A DNA stretch of 17,011 nt from Thermodesulfovibrionales bacterium (GTDB taxonomy: Bacteria > Nitrospirota > Thermodesulfovibrionia > Thermodesulfovibrionales > Dissulfurispiraceae), in assembly GCA_021129835.1 (NCBI GenBank), contig JAJOKM010000126.1, positions 1 to 17,011 of the forward strand, read 5' to 3'. Within the stretch, counting starts at the first letter, position 1, and every line of letters starts with the position of its first letter. Both the position numbers and the translations under genes were made by a program. The notes under the pieces were generated by a model, which did not search any database, had not been told where the DNA came from, and saw nothing but the letters and a program-made list of their open reading frames with translations. Below, piece after piece: positions 1 to 7,547 of the stretch.

Positions 1-121
1 TTTACGGGCATAAAGCCCTACACTACCTAATCTCTACTAAATTTGGAGAAGAACCATATGTTTTTATTTCTTCGTTTGGCTTCGTAATTTCGACCTTTTG
101 CGAATCTATCGACTTCCATCC

Positions 122-174
122 GCTCTCCTTGCGGTCTGATATTGTTTAGCGAAATGTTCCACCACAAGGAGAGC
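122..174. repeat. Inverted repeat in the intergenic start of the window
   Basis: The arms at 122-135 and 161-174 pair over 14 bp with a single C/A mismatch, which becomes a G-U wobble in minus-strand RNA, around a 25-nt loop. No T-run follows on either strand, so it is a poor intrinsic terminator. It lies about 60 bp downstream of the peroxiredoxin stop. I see no gene in 1-230. A second small palindrome (AGCCCTTGCAAGGGGCT, 208-224) sits right after the peroxiredoxin stop and could help end that transcript, but it too lacks a T-run. Confidence 0.4.
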
Positions 175-230
175 CTTATATCCTCCGAATAAATTACCTC
201 ATTTCATAGCCCTTGCAAGGGGCTCAATGG

Positions 231-900
231 TTAAAGCTTTTTGTGGCACATCCACCAGTCTAAGCAAGTGATTTCGCCTTTTTTTGCTTTTTCGAGCCTG
301 TCAGCAGCAGTTTTTTCGTCGGTTGCTGGCGGGATTATACCATGGTCGCCTACCATCTCATTTTCAGGCCAACCTGCTGGGATGGCTACGCCGTGCTTGG
401 CAGAGGCTTGAAATCCCTTTATCATCCGTAGTATTTCATCCATATTACGGCCCAATTCCTGGGGGTAGTAGAGGATGGCCCTTACTGTCCCTGCAGGGTC
501 AACAATAAATACTGCCCTTACTGTATGTGTTCCCTTGGCAGGATGGATAAGCCCGAGCTTGGCGGCTATTTTTCCTGTATCATCTGCAATTATGGGGAAC
601 GTTATCTTTACGGGATTGCCATCTACTTTTACGTTTTCATTTATCCACTGTACCCATTTTATATGACTGAAGACCTGATCTATGCTAAGTCCGATAAGTT
701 CTGCGTTTAATTCTTTAAACTTGTCAACCCTGAGTTGAAAGGCAACAAACTCGGTGGTGCATACAGGGGTAAAGTCTGCGGGATGACTAAAAAAACACCA
801 TCCATTTACCTTTAAAATACTCTGGCAGTTTCATCTTGCCGTGGGTAGTCTGCACTGCTATCTCTGGGAATTTTTCACCTAACGATAGAATGTGTTCCAT
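231..900 (-). pseudogene. 1-Cys (Prx6-type) peroxiredoxin, frameshifted
   Basis: This encodes a thiol peroxidase that would reduce hydrogen peroxide and alkyl hydroperoxides in the cytoplasm. It starts at ATG 898-900 behind AAAGGAGGAG. Joining two frames gives 222 residues, the normal length for the Prx6-like family. The AhpC/TSA fold comes first, with peroxidatic Cys47 in PVCTTEF. The C-terminal 1-cysPrx domain ends in CLDWWMCHKKL, whose two cysteines match the extra C-terminal pair of archaeal-type enzymes. Translation from the ATG stops just after Phe37 because of a run of seven A at 789-795 on the plus strand; six would restore the frame through to the stop at 231. The rest of the gene is undamaged. 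It is the last gene of the perR-rbr-HTH-prx row. The family call is firm; whether the lesion is biological or a sequencing error is unknown. Confidence 0.88.
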
Positions 901-939
901 GATTTTACTCCTCCTTTTAATTTAAATTTACTTTTAACA

Positions 940-1122
940 TCACTCTGCCGGCGCATAAAAGCACCTCTTGGGTGAGGTCATCTTTCCTTCCTTTTTGAGG
1001 GCAGTTATTAACTTGGACACTTCTTCCGTATCCATACCGGCAGCTTCAGCCACTTCTTTAGGCTTCATCGGTTTGCCGGCTTTCCGCATTGCCTTTAGTA
1101 CCAACTCTTTTTTGTCTGTTAT
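940..1122 (-). CDS. Small winged-helix transcriptional regulator, start codon missing
   Basis: The frame encodes about 60 residues with an N-terminal helix (KKELVLKAMRKAGKPM), a helix-turn-helix (KEVAEAAGMDTEEVSKLITALKKEG, roughly residues 21-45) and a basic wing ending SPKRCFYAPAE. This resembles the stand-alone MarR/ArsR-like winged-helix proteins found near redox genes in anaerobes. A perfect AAGGAGGTGAT Shine-Dalgarno lies at 1127-1137, but no standard start is in frame. ATA at 1120-1122 sits where the start should be, about 9 nt after GGAGG. The nearby ATG at 1127-1129 is one base out of frame. Either one start-codon substitution (ATG to ATA) or one extra base in the AAA at 1124-1126 would explain it. 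The gene lies between rbr and prx on the same strand. The protein family is fairly clear; the regulated target is inferred from neighbours only. Confidence 0.65.
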   Translation of the reverse strand: MTDKKELVLKAMRKAGKPMKPKEVAEAAGMDTEEVSKLITALKKEGKMTSPKRCFYAPAE

Positions 1123-1147
1123 CTTTCATCACCTCCTTTTTTGTTTT

Positions 1148-1723
1148 TTACCAGTTTTCTGCATGCACCTCAAAGTGTGCCTGTGGATGATCGCAGGCCG
1201 GACATACCTTCGGCGCCTCTTCAGCATCGTGAAGGTATCCGCAATTCCTACATCGCCACACAACTTTCTCATCCCGATTAAAGACCCTTCCTGTCTTTAT
1301 GTTCGCAGCCACTGCGCGGTACCGCCTTTCATGCTGCCTTTCTGAAATTGCAATGGCCGTAAAGCAGGAGGCTATCTCATCGAGGCCTTCATCCATGGCT
1401 ACCCTGGCAAATTCAGGATACATTTCGGTATGTTCATGATTCTCTCCTGCTGCCGCGGCCAAGAGATTTTCGAGCGTGGAGCCAATCTTTCCCGCAGGGA
1501 AGCTCGCAGATATCTCTACCTCGCCACCCTCTAAGAATTTAAAAATCCTCTTTGCATGTTCTTTTTCATGATTGGCTGTCTCTTCAAAGATATAAGCTAT
1601 TTGCACATAGCCATCCTTCTTTGCCTGAGAGGAAAAATAGGTATATCGGTTCCTCGCCTGCGATTCCCCAGCAAATGCCGCAAGGAGATTTTTCTCTGTC
1701 TTTGTGCCTTTGATACTTTTCAT
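1148..1723 (-). CDS. rbr: Rubrerythrin
   Basis: Rubrerythrin is a cytoplasmic non-haem iron peroxidase that reduces hydrogen peroxide to water with electrons passed through its rubredoxin domain, a usual defence in anaerobes. The 191-residue product is the standard length. The four-helix ferritin-like domain (about 1-140) carries the di-iron ligands Glu20, Glu53, His56, Glu94, Glu97, Glu128 and His131. The C-terminal rubredoxin domain has Cys158, Cys161, Cys174 and Cys177 in CRNC and CPAC motifs. Translation starts at ATG 1721-1723, with AGGAGG about 10 nt upstream. It lies about 100 bp after perR on the same strand, and the small winged-helix gene and the peroxiredoxin follow it. This is the arrangement expected of a PerR-controlled peroxide regulon. 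Confidence 0.97.
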   Translation of the reverse strand: MKSIKGTKTEKNLLAAFAGESQARNRYTYFSSQAKKDGYVQIAYIFEETANHEKEHAKRIFKFLEGGEVEISASFPAGKIGSTLENLLAAAAGENHEHTEMYPEFARVAMDEGLDEIASCFTAIAISERQHERRYRAVAANIKTGRVFNRDEKVVWRCRNCGYLHDAEEAPKVCPACDHPQAHFEVHAENW

Positions 1724-1758
1724 AACTTGCCATCCTCCTGTATGATTGAATTATTAGT

Positions 1759-1778
1759 GTAACTACCTGAGTAGTTAC
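1759..1778. repeat. Inverted repeat GTAACTAC-CTGA-GTAGTTAC upstream of rbr
   Basis: Perfect 8-bp arms flank a 4-nt centre, 36 bp upstream of the rbr start in the perR-rbr gap. It could be an operator or a transcript hairpin. The right part, TACCTGAGTAGTTAC (1764-1778), recurs with one mismatch at 16791-16805, and GTAACTACTCA recurs in the opposite orientation at 16945-16955. That suggests a dispersed intergenic element rather than an rbr-specific site. A second small palindrome, TTGAC-GGT-GTCAA, lies at 1792-1804. Confidence 0.55.
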
Positions 1779-1822
1779 CTTTAGACCCTCCTTGACGGTG
1801 TCAAAAAGTGTAACTTTGTCAT

Positions 1823-2230
1823 CTATGAGCAGGTACTTTCTTTGCATTTAGGGCATATGCCCCAAAACTCTAAGGTATGGCCAACAATATCGTAGTCACT
1901 CCTATTTTTTGCTATCCTCTCGATTTCCTGATGAGATTCAAGAGTGACATCCTTGACTTTTCCACAACAGATACACCGGATGTGGTAATGATTTTGTGCC
2001 CGTCCATCAAATCGATTTGGACCTCCTTCTATCGCAAGTTTGAGAATCAGGCCCTGAGAGGCAAGATGCTCAAGGTTTCTATAAATAGTTCCGATGCTTA
2101 TTCTGGGAATACTCTTCCTGGCCATGCCATAAATCTCATCAGCAGTGGGATGAGTGTCCACCTTTCTGAGTTCCTCTAAAATCACCTTTCGCTGTTTTGT
2201 TGTCCTGTATTTGGTATTTGTGCTAACCAT
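1823..2230 (-). CDS. perR: Peroxide-responsive repressor PerR (Fur family)
   Basis: This is a Fur-family DNA-binding repressor that senses peroxide by metal-catalysed oxidation of histidine ligands. From ATG 2228-2230 it is 135 residues. A winged helix (about 10-70, with SIGTIYRNLEHL as recognition helix) precedes the dimerisation domain. His27, Asp75, His81, His83 and Asp94 match the regulatory-site ligands of Bacillus PerR (H37, D85, H91, H93, D104) at a constant offset of ten. Cys86/Cys89 and Cys126/Cys129 form the structural zinc site. Asp rather than Glu at position 94 favours PerR over Fur. An in-frame ATG at 2246-2248 would add six residues, but it lies inside the probable operator and has no ribosome site; the chosen start has only a weak AAAAGAA. 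The row rbr, HTH, prx downstream supports a peroxide role. Confidence 0.88.
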   Translation of the reverse strand: MVSTNTKYRTTKQRKVILEELRKVDTHPTADEIYGMARKSIPRISIGTIYRNLEHLASQGLILKLAIEGGPNRFDGRAQNHYHIRCICCGKVKDVTLESHQEIERIAKNRSDYDIVGHTLEFWGICPKCKESTCS

Positions 2231-2246
2231 AATCAGTTCTTTTAAC

Positions 2247-2268
2247 ATTAATAATAACTATTCTTAAT
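2247..2268. promoter_or_regulatory. Probable PerR/Fur-type operator in front of perR
   Basis: A 22-bp AT-rich inverted repeat, ATTAATAATA-AC-TATTCTTAAT, matches at 9 of 10 arm positions. It lies 17 bp upstream of the chosen perR start. Its size, composition and place fit a Fur/PerR box, so autoregulation is inferred. It does not match the classic TTATAATNATTATAA spacing exactly. Confidence 0.5.
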
Positions 2269-2323
2269 AATACCAAGGCCTGAACTAAATGTCAAGTAAA
2301 AATTTGGGGATAATTTATAAAAT

Positions 2324-2338
2324 AAGGCTCAAAGCCTT
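2324..2338 (-). terminator. Weak intrinsic terminator after ubiB
   Basis: On the minus strand AAGGCT-TTG-AGCCTT is followed by ATTTTAT. The 6-bp stem overlaps the ubiB stop codon (2329-2331) and the T-run is interrupted, so termination may be incomplete. It would end the recA-to-ubiB transcript before perR. Confidence 0.4.
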
Positions 2339-4032
2339 CCTGATCGGATAATCGAGATGATAAGCCAGATTCCTAAGAGGAACGCAAATGCAAAGCCGAA
2401 TACACCAGGAATAGAAATGCCAAAAGCAGTAGGGCCAACGCCTGCAGCATACAATACGGCAGAACCCATGATTATTGCACTCACAACCATGGCAAAGGCA
2501 ATTCTGTTGCTCGCCTTATCCATATCTTTTATAAAATCAGGGAGGTTAACATGATACATCTTCATCTGCAGATCATCTTTAAGTGTCTTTTTAATTATCT
2601 GTTTCAACTGTTTCGGTAGAAGGAATGCAAAATCACTAATCTCCATTATATTCTTTTTGGCCTTCTCATAAAGCCTCGGCGGGCTGATTCTACTCTCAAT
2701 TATCATAGCAGCATAGGGTCCTGAAGCAGCAACAATGTCAAAATCCGGGTCGAGCTGCCGCCCAAAACTCTCCAGAATAAGCAAAGATTTGTTAACCAAT
2801 AAAAGATCCGGCGGCATCGTTAGATTATGTTTTATCGCTAACTGGGTAATTGCATCCAGATATTGGGCAAGCTTTACCTCCTGAAGTGGAAGTCCGTAAA
2901 GGGGCTCCAAGAGATCCTGGAGGTCCTCTTTGAGGTCTTCTCTAACTGTATCAGGGCCTGCTTTATCAGAAATTATGCCGAGATCAACATACAGATCTGC
3001 GAGACGGTCAAAGTCCTTCTCTATAAGCGCCATGAATGTGTCTGCCATCGTCTCTTTAAGCTTATCAGAGACCCTTCCGACGATGCCAAAGTCTAAAAAG
3101 GCAACTGCACCTGTAGACATAACTAAAATATTTCCCGGGTGGGGGTCTGCATGAAAAAAACCATCTGTGAGTATCTGTTTAAAATATGCATCCACAATTG
3201 TTCTTCCGATTCTCTTTCTGTCTAATCCAAATGCATCTATCGCCTTTATATCATCAACCCGGACACCTTTTATCGTTTCCATCACAAGCACCCTTTCGGT
3301 GGTAAACTCGGTATATACTTTTGGTATATATATATCCGGATTATATTCAAAATTATTCTTGAACCTGTAACAATTCTTTGCCTCTCTAGTGAAATCTAAC
3401 TCTTTTCTGACCGTTTTTGAAAACTCATCGACTATACTCATCGGGTTAAAAAACCTACTCTCGGGCACATATTTATCGAGGAGCCGAGCAATGCCAGAAA
3501 GGATGCTTATATCAGATTCTATCTGCTCTTTAATACCGGGTCTCTGCACCTTAACAACAACATCAGACCCATCTATGAGAGTTGCCATGTGACTCTGGGC
3601 AATAGATGCGGCAGCAAGAGGGGCTTTGTCGAACTGCTTGAATGCTTTATCTGCAGGCAGTTTGAGCTCCTCTTCAATTATACTTTCAACTTCTTTTGTC
3701 GAAAAGGGAGGGACTTCGTCCCGAAGCTTTTTGAATTCATTGGCGTATCGTGGGGTAACTAGATCAGGCCTTGAGGAGAGCAATTGAGCAAACTTTATAA
3801 ATGAAGGTCCAAGCTCCCCAAAGGCTACTCTGAGCCTCTCTGGAATCGTCGGTCCTCTAAGGGCAAGAGGCGCCCACCTTCCAAAAGACCTCAACCTCTT
3901 TTTGAAAGGAATATACCTGCCGAGTTGAATTTGATCAATTATCTGCCCAAAACCATGCCTGAGAAATACATTTATTATCTGTTGTAGTCTTCTGGCTGTC
4001 TTATATGTCCTTGATATCCCTAAAATGCTCAC
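2329..4032 (-). CDS. ubiB: UbiB/AarF/ABC1 family atypical kinase, membrane-anchored
   Basis: This 567-residue protein belongs to the ABC1/ADCK/UbiB protein-kinase-like family, which supports ubiquinone or other isoprenoid-lipid metabolism through ATPase activity. Visible family marks are the N-terminal KxGQ-type motif at 80-83, the Ala-rich loop AAAS (140-143) replacing the usual P-loop, Lys161 in VVVKVQRPG, ELDF at 211-214, the catalytic HADPHPGN (294-301) and metal-binding DFG (314-316). Two hydrophobic helices end the protein (about 510-563), the usual C-terminal membrane anchor. The KxGQ motif reads KFAQ here, with Ala for Gly. The start is GTG 4030-4032, the first start after an in-frame TGA; no good ribosome site is visible. 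It follows the phasin-like gene by 108 bp. In an organism using menaquinone its substrate is uncertain, so the symbol denotes the family. Confidence 0.9.
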   Translation of the reverse strand: MSILGISRTYKTARRLQQIINVFLRHGFGQIIDQIQLGRYIPFKKRLRSFGRWAPLALRGPTIPERLRVAFGELGPSFIKFAQLLSSRPDLVTPRYANEFKKLRDEVPPFSTKEVESIIEEELKLPADKAFKQFDKAPLAAASIAQSHMATLIDGSDVVVKVQRPGIKEQIESDISILSGIARLLDKYVPESRFFNPMSIVDEFSKTVRKELDFTREAKNCYRFKNNFEYNPDIYIPKVYTEFTTERVLVMETIKGVRVDDIKAIDAFGLDRKRIGRTIVDAYFKQILTDGFFHADPHPGNILVMSTGAVAFLDFGIVGRVSDKLKETMADTFMALIEKDFDRLADLYVDLGIISDKAGPDTVREDLKEDLQDLLEPLYGLPLQEVKLAQYLDAITQLAIKHNLTMPPDLLLVNKSLLILESFGRQLDPDFDIVAASGPYAAMIIESRISPPRLYEKAKKNIMEISDFAFLLPKQLKQIIKKTLKDDLQMKMYHVNLPDFIKDMDKASNRIAFAMVVSAIIMGSAVLYAAGVGPTAFGISIPGVFGFAFAFLLGIWLIISIIRSGRL

Positions 4033-4140
4033 AGACCACTGCGCTCACTCTATTATGTTCAGGTGGCCAGGTCTTGACCCCTGGATATAAATTCATAGAT
4101 TGCCGGCGCAGTTCTTATCTGTCCGGACGTAAACGGAGAT

Positions 4141-4455
4141 TCATAGGATTTCTTCTTTTTCCTCTAATTTTTTAACCCTTGCAGAGAGATACTGAATTTC
4201 TCTATTCAGAGTCTCTATATCTTCCCTGGTAGGGATGCTCGTCTTTTCGATGGTCTTTGTCACAACTTCAGAAATGCTCTTGCTAAATTCAGATGTGCTT
4301 TTGTCTGCTTTGTCGGTCCATTCCTTAACCAACCTTGCACCCTGTGATTCGCTTACTTCACCCCTCTTAACCAGATCATCGATAAATTCCCTAACCTTCT
4401 CCTGCGCCCCAAGACTTGCCAGCATAGTGTTTCTAATTACATCAAAAATTGTCAT
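4141..4455 (-). CDS. Phasin-like coiled-coil protein
   Basis: The 104-residue product is mostly charged amphipathic helix. An N-terminal segment (FDVIRNTMLASLGAQEKVREFIDDLVKRGEVSE) is followed by a helical middle and a heptad-rich C-terminus (DIETLNREIQYLSARVKKLEEKEE, about 79-102). This is typical of small proteins annotated as phasin-family or polyhydroxyalkanoate-synthesis regulators. No PHA synthase is visible in the window, so a granule role is not supported; such proteins often sit directly before ubiB/aarF genes, and a membrane or scaffold role with UbiB is as likely. ATG 4453-4455 has CGGAGG at 5-nt spacing. It is 12 bp downstream of alaS and surely co-transcribed with it. Confidence 0.72.
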   Translation of the reverse strand: MTIFDVIRNTMLASLGAQEKVREFIDDLVKRGEVSESQGARLVKEWTDKADKSTSEFSKSISEVVTKTIEKTSIPTREDIETLNREIQYLSARVKKLEEKEEIL

Positions 4456-4467
4456 AAAAACCTCCGT

Positions 4468-7161
4468 TTAGTTATTTAACTTCTCAGTCTTCCTTGCAAT
4501 ACTATATACCAATTCAATCGCCCTATCCAGTTTTTCTATCTCCTTTGTTCCACCTTGTGCCATTTCAGCCTTTCCCCCCCCACTACCGCCCGCCATGGCC
4601 GTGACCTTTTTTAGTATCTCAGAGGCGCTAAAATCCCTTGCAAGATCCTTTGTGACCATCGCCACCAAGGATGCCTGCCCATCCATTGCAGATGCCAGAA
4701 GGACTATACCAGAGCCAAGTCTGTCTCTGATATTATCAGCAAGAACCCGCAGGTCTTTTTGTTCAAGACCATCTACGCGGCAAGATAAGACCTTAATGCC
4801 ATTAATCTCTTCTGCCTCTTTGGCAAGAGCGGATGAACTCTGGGAGGCGATCTTTGACTTTAACGACTCTATTTCCCTGCCCAGCTCTTTCATATCACCA
4901 AGTAATTTCTCGACCCTGTCAGAAGGGCTGTCAGTCTTAAGGCTCTCTGATATCTTGTCTAATTCATCGCTTCTCTGTCTGAGATAATCAAAGGCAGCCT
5001 TTCCTGTAATCGCCTCGACTCTCCTCGTCCCTGAGGCAATACTCTCCTCTGAGATTATACAAAAAAGTCCAATGTCACCTGTTGCCCTGCAATGAGTCCC
5101 GCCACAGAGTTCAGCACTAAACCCTTGAACTCTCACAACTCTGACCTTTTCCCCATATTTTTCACCAAATATGGCTACCACCCCTGATTTAAGGGCATCA
5201 TCTATATCCACAATCTCTGTCTCGACCTGAATGTTGTCAAGCACCCTCTCATTTACCATATTTTCAATAGATTCAATATCTTCTTTGTCGAGACGACAGA
5301 AATGGGTGAAATCAAATCGTATTCTTTCAGGACAAATAAAGGAGCCTGCCTGTTTAACATGTCCTCCCAAGATTGCCCTCATAGCAGCATGCATTAGGTG
5401 GGTTGCTGTGTGATTCCTTGCTATGGACATCCTTTTGTCTTTGCTCACAATACATTTTACCCTGTCCCATACCTTAAAGGCTCCACTTTTAACCTTTATA
5501 CTATGGGCATGCAATCCGACCACTCTCTTTGTATCGATCACCTCTGCCTCTGATAAGACCTCTTCCACCGAATTATGAATCCCGTATCCTGAATCCTGTG
5601 CCCCGAAAATTGCCCCAACATCACCAGCCTGACCACCCGTTTCCCCATAAAATGGTGTCTTGTCAAGGAACAGTTCAATCTCTTCCTCTTTAGATTCATT
5701 GGCAGTTGTTTCAGTAACTACATTGCCACCCTTGATTATTGCTTTAATAACAGACTCCGACTCTAATGTCTCATGCCCGATAAATACTGTCTCCCCTATC
5801 TCTGATAAAAGTTCTTTATATATAGATGCAATAGCTTCATCTTCGCCAACCCACGATGCCCTTGCCCTTTTCCTCTGTATTTCCATCTCCCGATGAAAAC
5901 CATCTTCATCAATAAGCAGGTCATTGTCCATAGCGATGTCCCTTGCCATATCCATGGGAAATCCAGATGTGTCATATAACCTGAACAATTCACTGCCAGG
6001 GATAATACTTTCTCCCTTTTTCTTCAGTTCATCGATCACGCCATCGAGGATTCTCATGCCTTGCTCAAGTGTTCTTATAAACTGCTCTTCTTCGAGAGTT
6101 AAAACCCTTAATGCCCTCTCTTTTTCGTAAGCCAGCTCCGGATAACTATCTCGCATCCCCTCTACAGCAGTGTTTATCAATTTGCATAAAACAACTCCCT
6201 CGAGGCCAAGCAGCCTTGCATGTCTCGATGCCCTTCTTATAATTCGCCTGATTACATATCCCCTGCCCTCATTGGAAGGCATTAATCCCTCGGACAATAA
6301 AAAGGCTATTGCCCTTAGATGATCTGCTATTACCCTTATTGATATATCAGTCTTGGCGTCTTTCCCGTATACCGCTCCAGATAGAGATTCTACTGCCGAT
6401 ATAATTGGGGCAAAGATGTCTGTTTCATAGCTGTCTCTTTTGCCCTGCAATACCGCCGTTAACCTCTCGAGCCCCATGCCTGTATCAACACCCGGTCTTT
6501 GGAGCGGGGTGAGACTACCTGAGCTATCTCGATTAAACTGCATAAACACAAGATTCCATAGCTCAAAATATCTATCGCAGTCACACCCGACACGGCAATC
6601 GGATTTGCCACATCCCGCATCCTCCCCCTGATCAAGGATTATCTCTGAACATGGACCGCAAGGACCTGTATCCCCCATTTGCCAGAAATTATCCTTTTCA
6701 CCAAGCTTAACAATCCTGCCAGTCGGTATTCCCATAAGCTCCTGCCACAACTCCGCCGCTTCGCCATCATCTTCATAAACCGAGACCCATAATTTTTCCT
6801 TTGGCAGTTCATACCATTTTGTAAGAAGTTCTCCTGCAAACAGTATGGCATCTTTCTTAAAATAATCCCCAAAGGAAAAGTTACCGAGCATCTCAAAAAA
6901 GGTATGGTGCCTTGTGGTATGCCCTACATTTTCGAGGTCGCTATGTTTTCCACCTGCCCGCAAGCTTTTCTGGCAGGATACCGCCCTCTTATAAGGTCTC
7001 TCTTCTTTTCCCAAAAAGACCGGTTTGAATTGAACCATACCAGCATTGGTAAATAGAAGTGTAGGGTCATGCAGAGGTATCAGGGATGAGCTCTTGATTA
7101 TTTCATGCCCTTTAGATCTGAAAAATTCTAAAAATGAGTCCCTTATTCCCGAGCTTTTCAT
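4468..7161 (-). CDS. alaS: Alanyl-tRNA synthetase
   Basis: Alanyl-tRNA synthetase charges tRNA-Ala and clears mischarged Ser/Gly. From ATG 7159-7161, with AGGAG just upstream, it is 897 residues; an alternative GTG at 7186-7188 would add nine residues but has no ribosome site. The class II catalytic core is at the N-terminus, with HSDLENVGHTTRHHTFFEM and GNFSFGDYFK. A Cys-rich insert (CGKSDCRVGCDCDRYFELWNLV) follows. The editing domain has HTATH (His584, His588) and CGGTH (Cys686, His690), which bind zinc. The DHHA1 domain carries a glycine-rich GGSGGGKAEMAQGG near the C-terminus. The frame is complete. In the editing region, about residues 520-531 are encoded by a low-complexity repeat (5571-5598) that looks like an in-frame insertion between FYGETGGQAGDVG and AEVIDTKRV. 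It lies between the lipoprotein and phasin genes. Confidence 0.98.
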   Translation of the reverse strand: MKSSGIRDSFLEFFRSKGHEIIKSSSLIPLHDPTLLFTNAGMVQFKPVFLGKEERPYKRAVSCQKSLRAGGKHSDLENVGHTTRHHTFFEMLGNFSFGDYFKKDAILFAGELLTKWYELPKEKLWVSVYEDDGEAAELWQELMGIPTGRIVKLGEKDNFWQMGDTGPCGPCSEIILDQGEDAGCGKSDCRVGCDCDRYFELWNLVFMQFNRDSSGSLTPLQRPGVDTGMGLERLTAVLQGKRDSYETDIFAPIISAVESLSGAVYGKDAKTDISIRVIADHLRAIAFLLSEGLMPSNEGRGYVIRRIIRRASRHARLLGLEGVVLCKLINTAVEGMRDSYPELAYEKERALRVLTLEEEQFIRTLEQGMRILDGVIDELKKKGESIIPGSELFRLYDTSGFPMDMARDIAMDNDLLIDEDGFHREMEIQRKRARASWVGEDEAIASIYKELLSEIGETVFIGHETLESESVIKAIIKGGNVVTETTANESKEEEIELFLDKTPFYGETGGQAGDVGAIFGAQDSGYGIHNSVEEVLSEAEVIDTKRVVGLHAHSIKVKSGAFKVWDRVKCIVSKDKRMSIARNHTATHLMHAAMRAILGGHVKQAGSFICPERIRFDFTHFCRLDKEDIESIENMVNERVLDNIQVETEIVDIDDALKSGVVAIFGEKYGEKVRVVRVQGFSAELCGGTHCRATGDIGLFCIISEESIASGTRRVEAITGKAAFDYLRQRSDELDKISESLKTDSPSDRVEKLLGDMKELGREIESLKSKIASQSSSALAKEAEEINGIKVLSCRVDGLEQKDLRVLADNIRDRLGSGIVLLASAMDGQASLVAMVTKDLARDFSASEILKKVTAMAGGSGGGKAEMAQGGTKEIEKLDRAIELVYSIARKTEKLNN
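5571..5598 (-). repeat. GGATTCAGGATACGGGATTC repeat inside alaS
   Basis: Read on the minus strand, this is a degenerate tandem of GGATTC/GGATAC units. It encodes QDSGYGIHNS in a place where AlaRS proteins usually have a short variable linker. Related units lie in smc (10689-10733) and between genes (16671-16693). Confidence 0.5.
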
Positions 7162-7208
7162 CTTCTCCTGTTCTCTATCTCTTACCACACCTATTTCTTT
7201 GCTACTCT

Positions 7209-7547
7209 CTATCTAAATATTCCTGGCTCTGTGCTGATAATATGTGTCACTTTTCCGTCAGTAAAAGTAAGCCTTGTCTCAAAAATCCCAAATGCTGTTG
7301 AGTATATCCACTCTTTTCTTGATTTTCCGTCTTTAGGCTCAAGGATCTCTACGAAATGAGGACCACCCCATGCAAGCCTTACCTGCCGAGGCGTCATGTT
7401 AAGTGCAACCTCACCTTTAATTATTCGCTCCTGCACCTCGGCATGATAGCCCCTTATCTCCTCATGAGTGAACCTTACTGAAGTGGCACAACCTCCAAGA
7501 AGCAACACTACCATAAATAAAACTGTACAAAGGCCCTTGACTAACAC
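7209..7547 (-). CDS. BamE/SmpA-like outer-membrane lipoprotein
   Basis: The 112-residue product starts at GTG 7545-7547, which overlaps the recA TAG by one base and has AAAGGAGG about 10 nt upstream, inside recA. A lipoprotein signal (MLVKGLCTVLFMVVLLLGGC) ends in lipobox Leu17-Gly-Gly-Cys20, so it should be lipidated at Cys20 and cross the inner membrane. The body has the SmpA/OmlA/BamE-like pattern LNMTPRQVRLAWGGPHFVE, then a beta-strand section with EWIYSTAFGIFETRLTFTDGKV. BamE-like proteins assist outer-membrane protein assembly, but many small lipoproteins share the fold, so the precise role is inferred. The same frame stays open further upstream within recA, but those residues are not expected to be translated. 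The signal peptide itself argues for a diderm host. Confidence 0.85.
   Translation of the reverse strand: MLVKGLCTVLFMVVLLLGGCATSVRFTHEEIRGYHAEVQERIIKGEVALNMTPRQVRLAWGGPHFVEILEPKDGKSRKEWIYSTAFGIFETRLTFTDGKVTHIISTEPGIFR

Noticed and set aside
968..1345. Plus-strand open frame of 125 codons
   Set aside because: It runs antisense over the rubrerythrin and winged-helix genes, which have clear homology and ribosome sites; it is a shadow.
1584..1847. Minus-strand 87-codon frame between perR and rbr
   Set aside because: More than half lies out of frame over rbr, and the rest covers the repeat-containing intergenic gap; no family resemblance.
4060..4085. CCAGG...CCTGG hairpin between the phasin-like gene and ubiB as a terminator
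   Set aside because: The stem has a bulge and no T-run on the minus strand; it may be a weak pause but does not support a transcript end.
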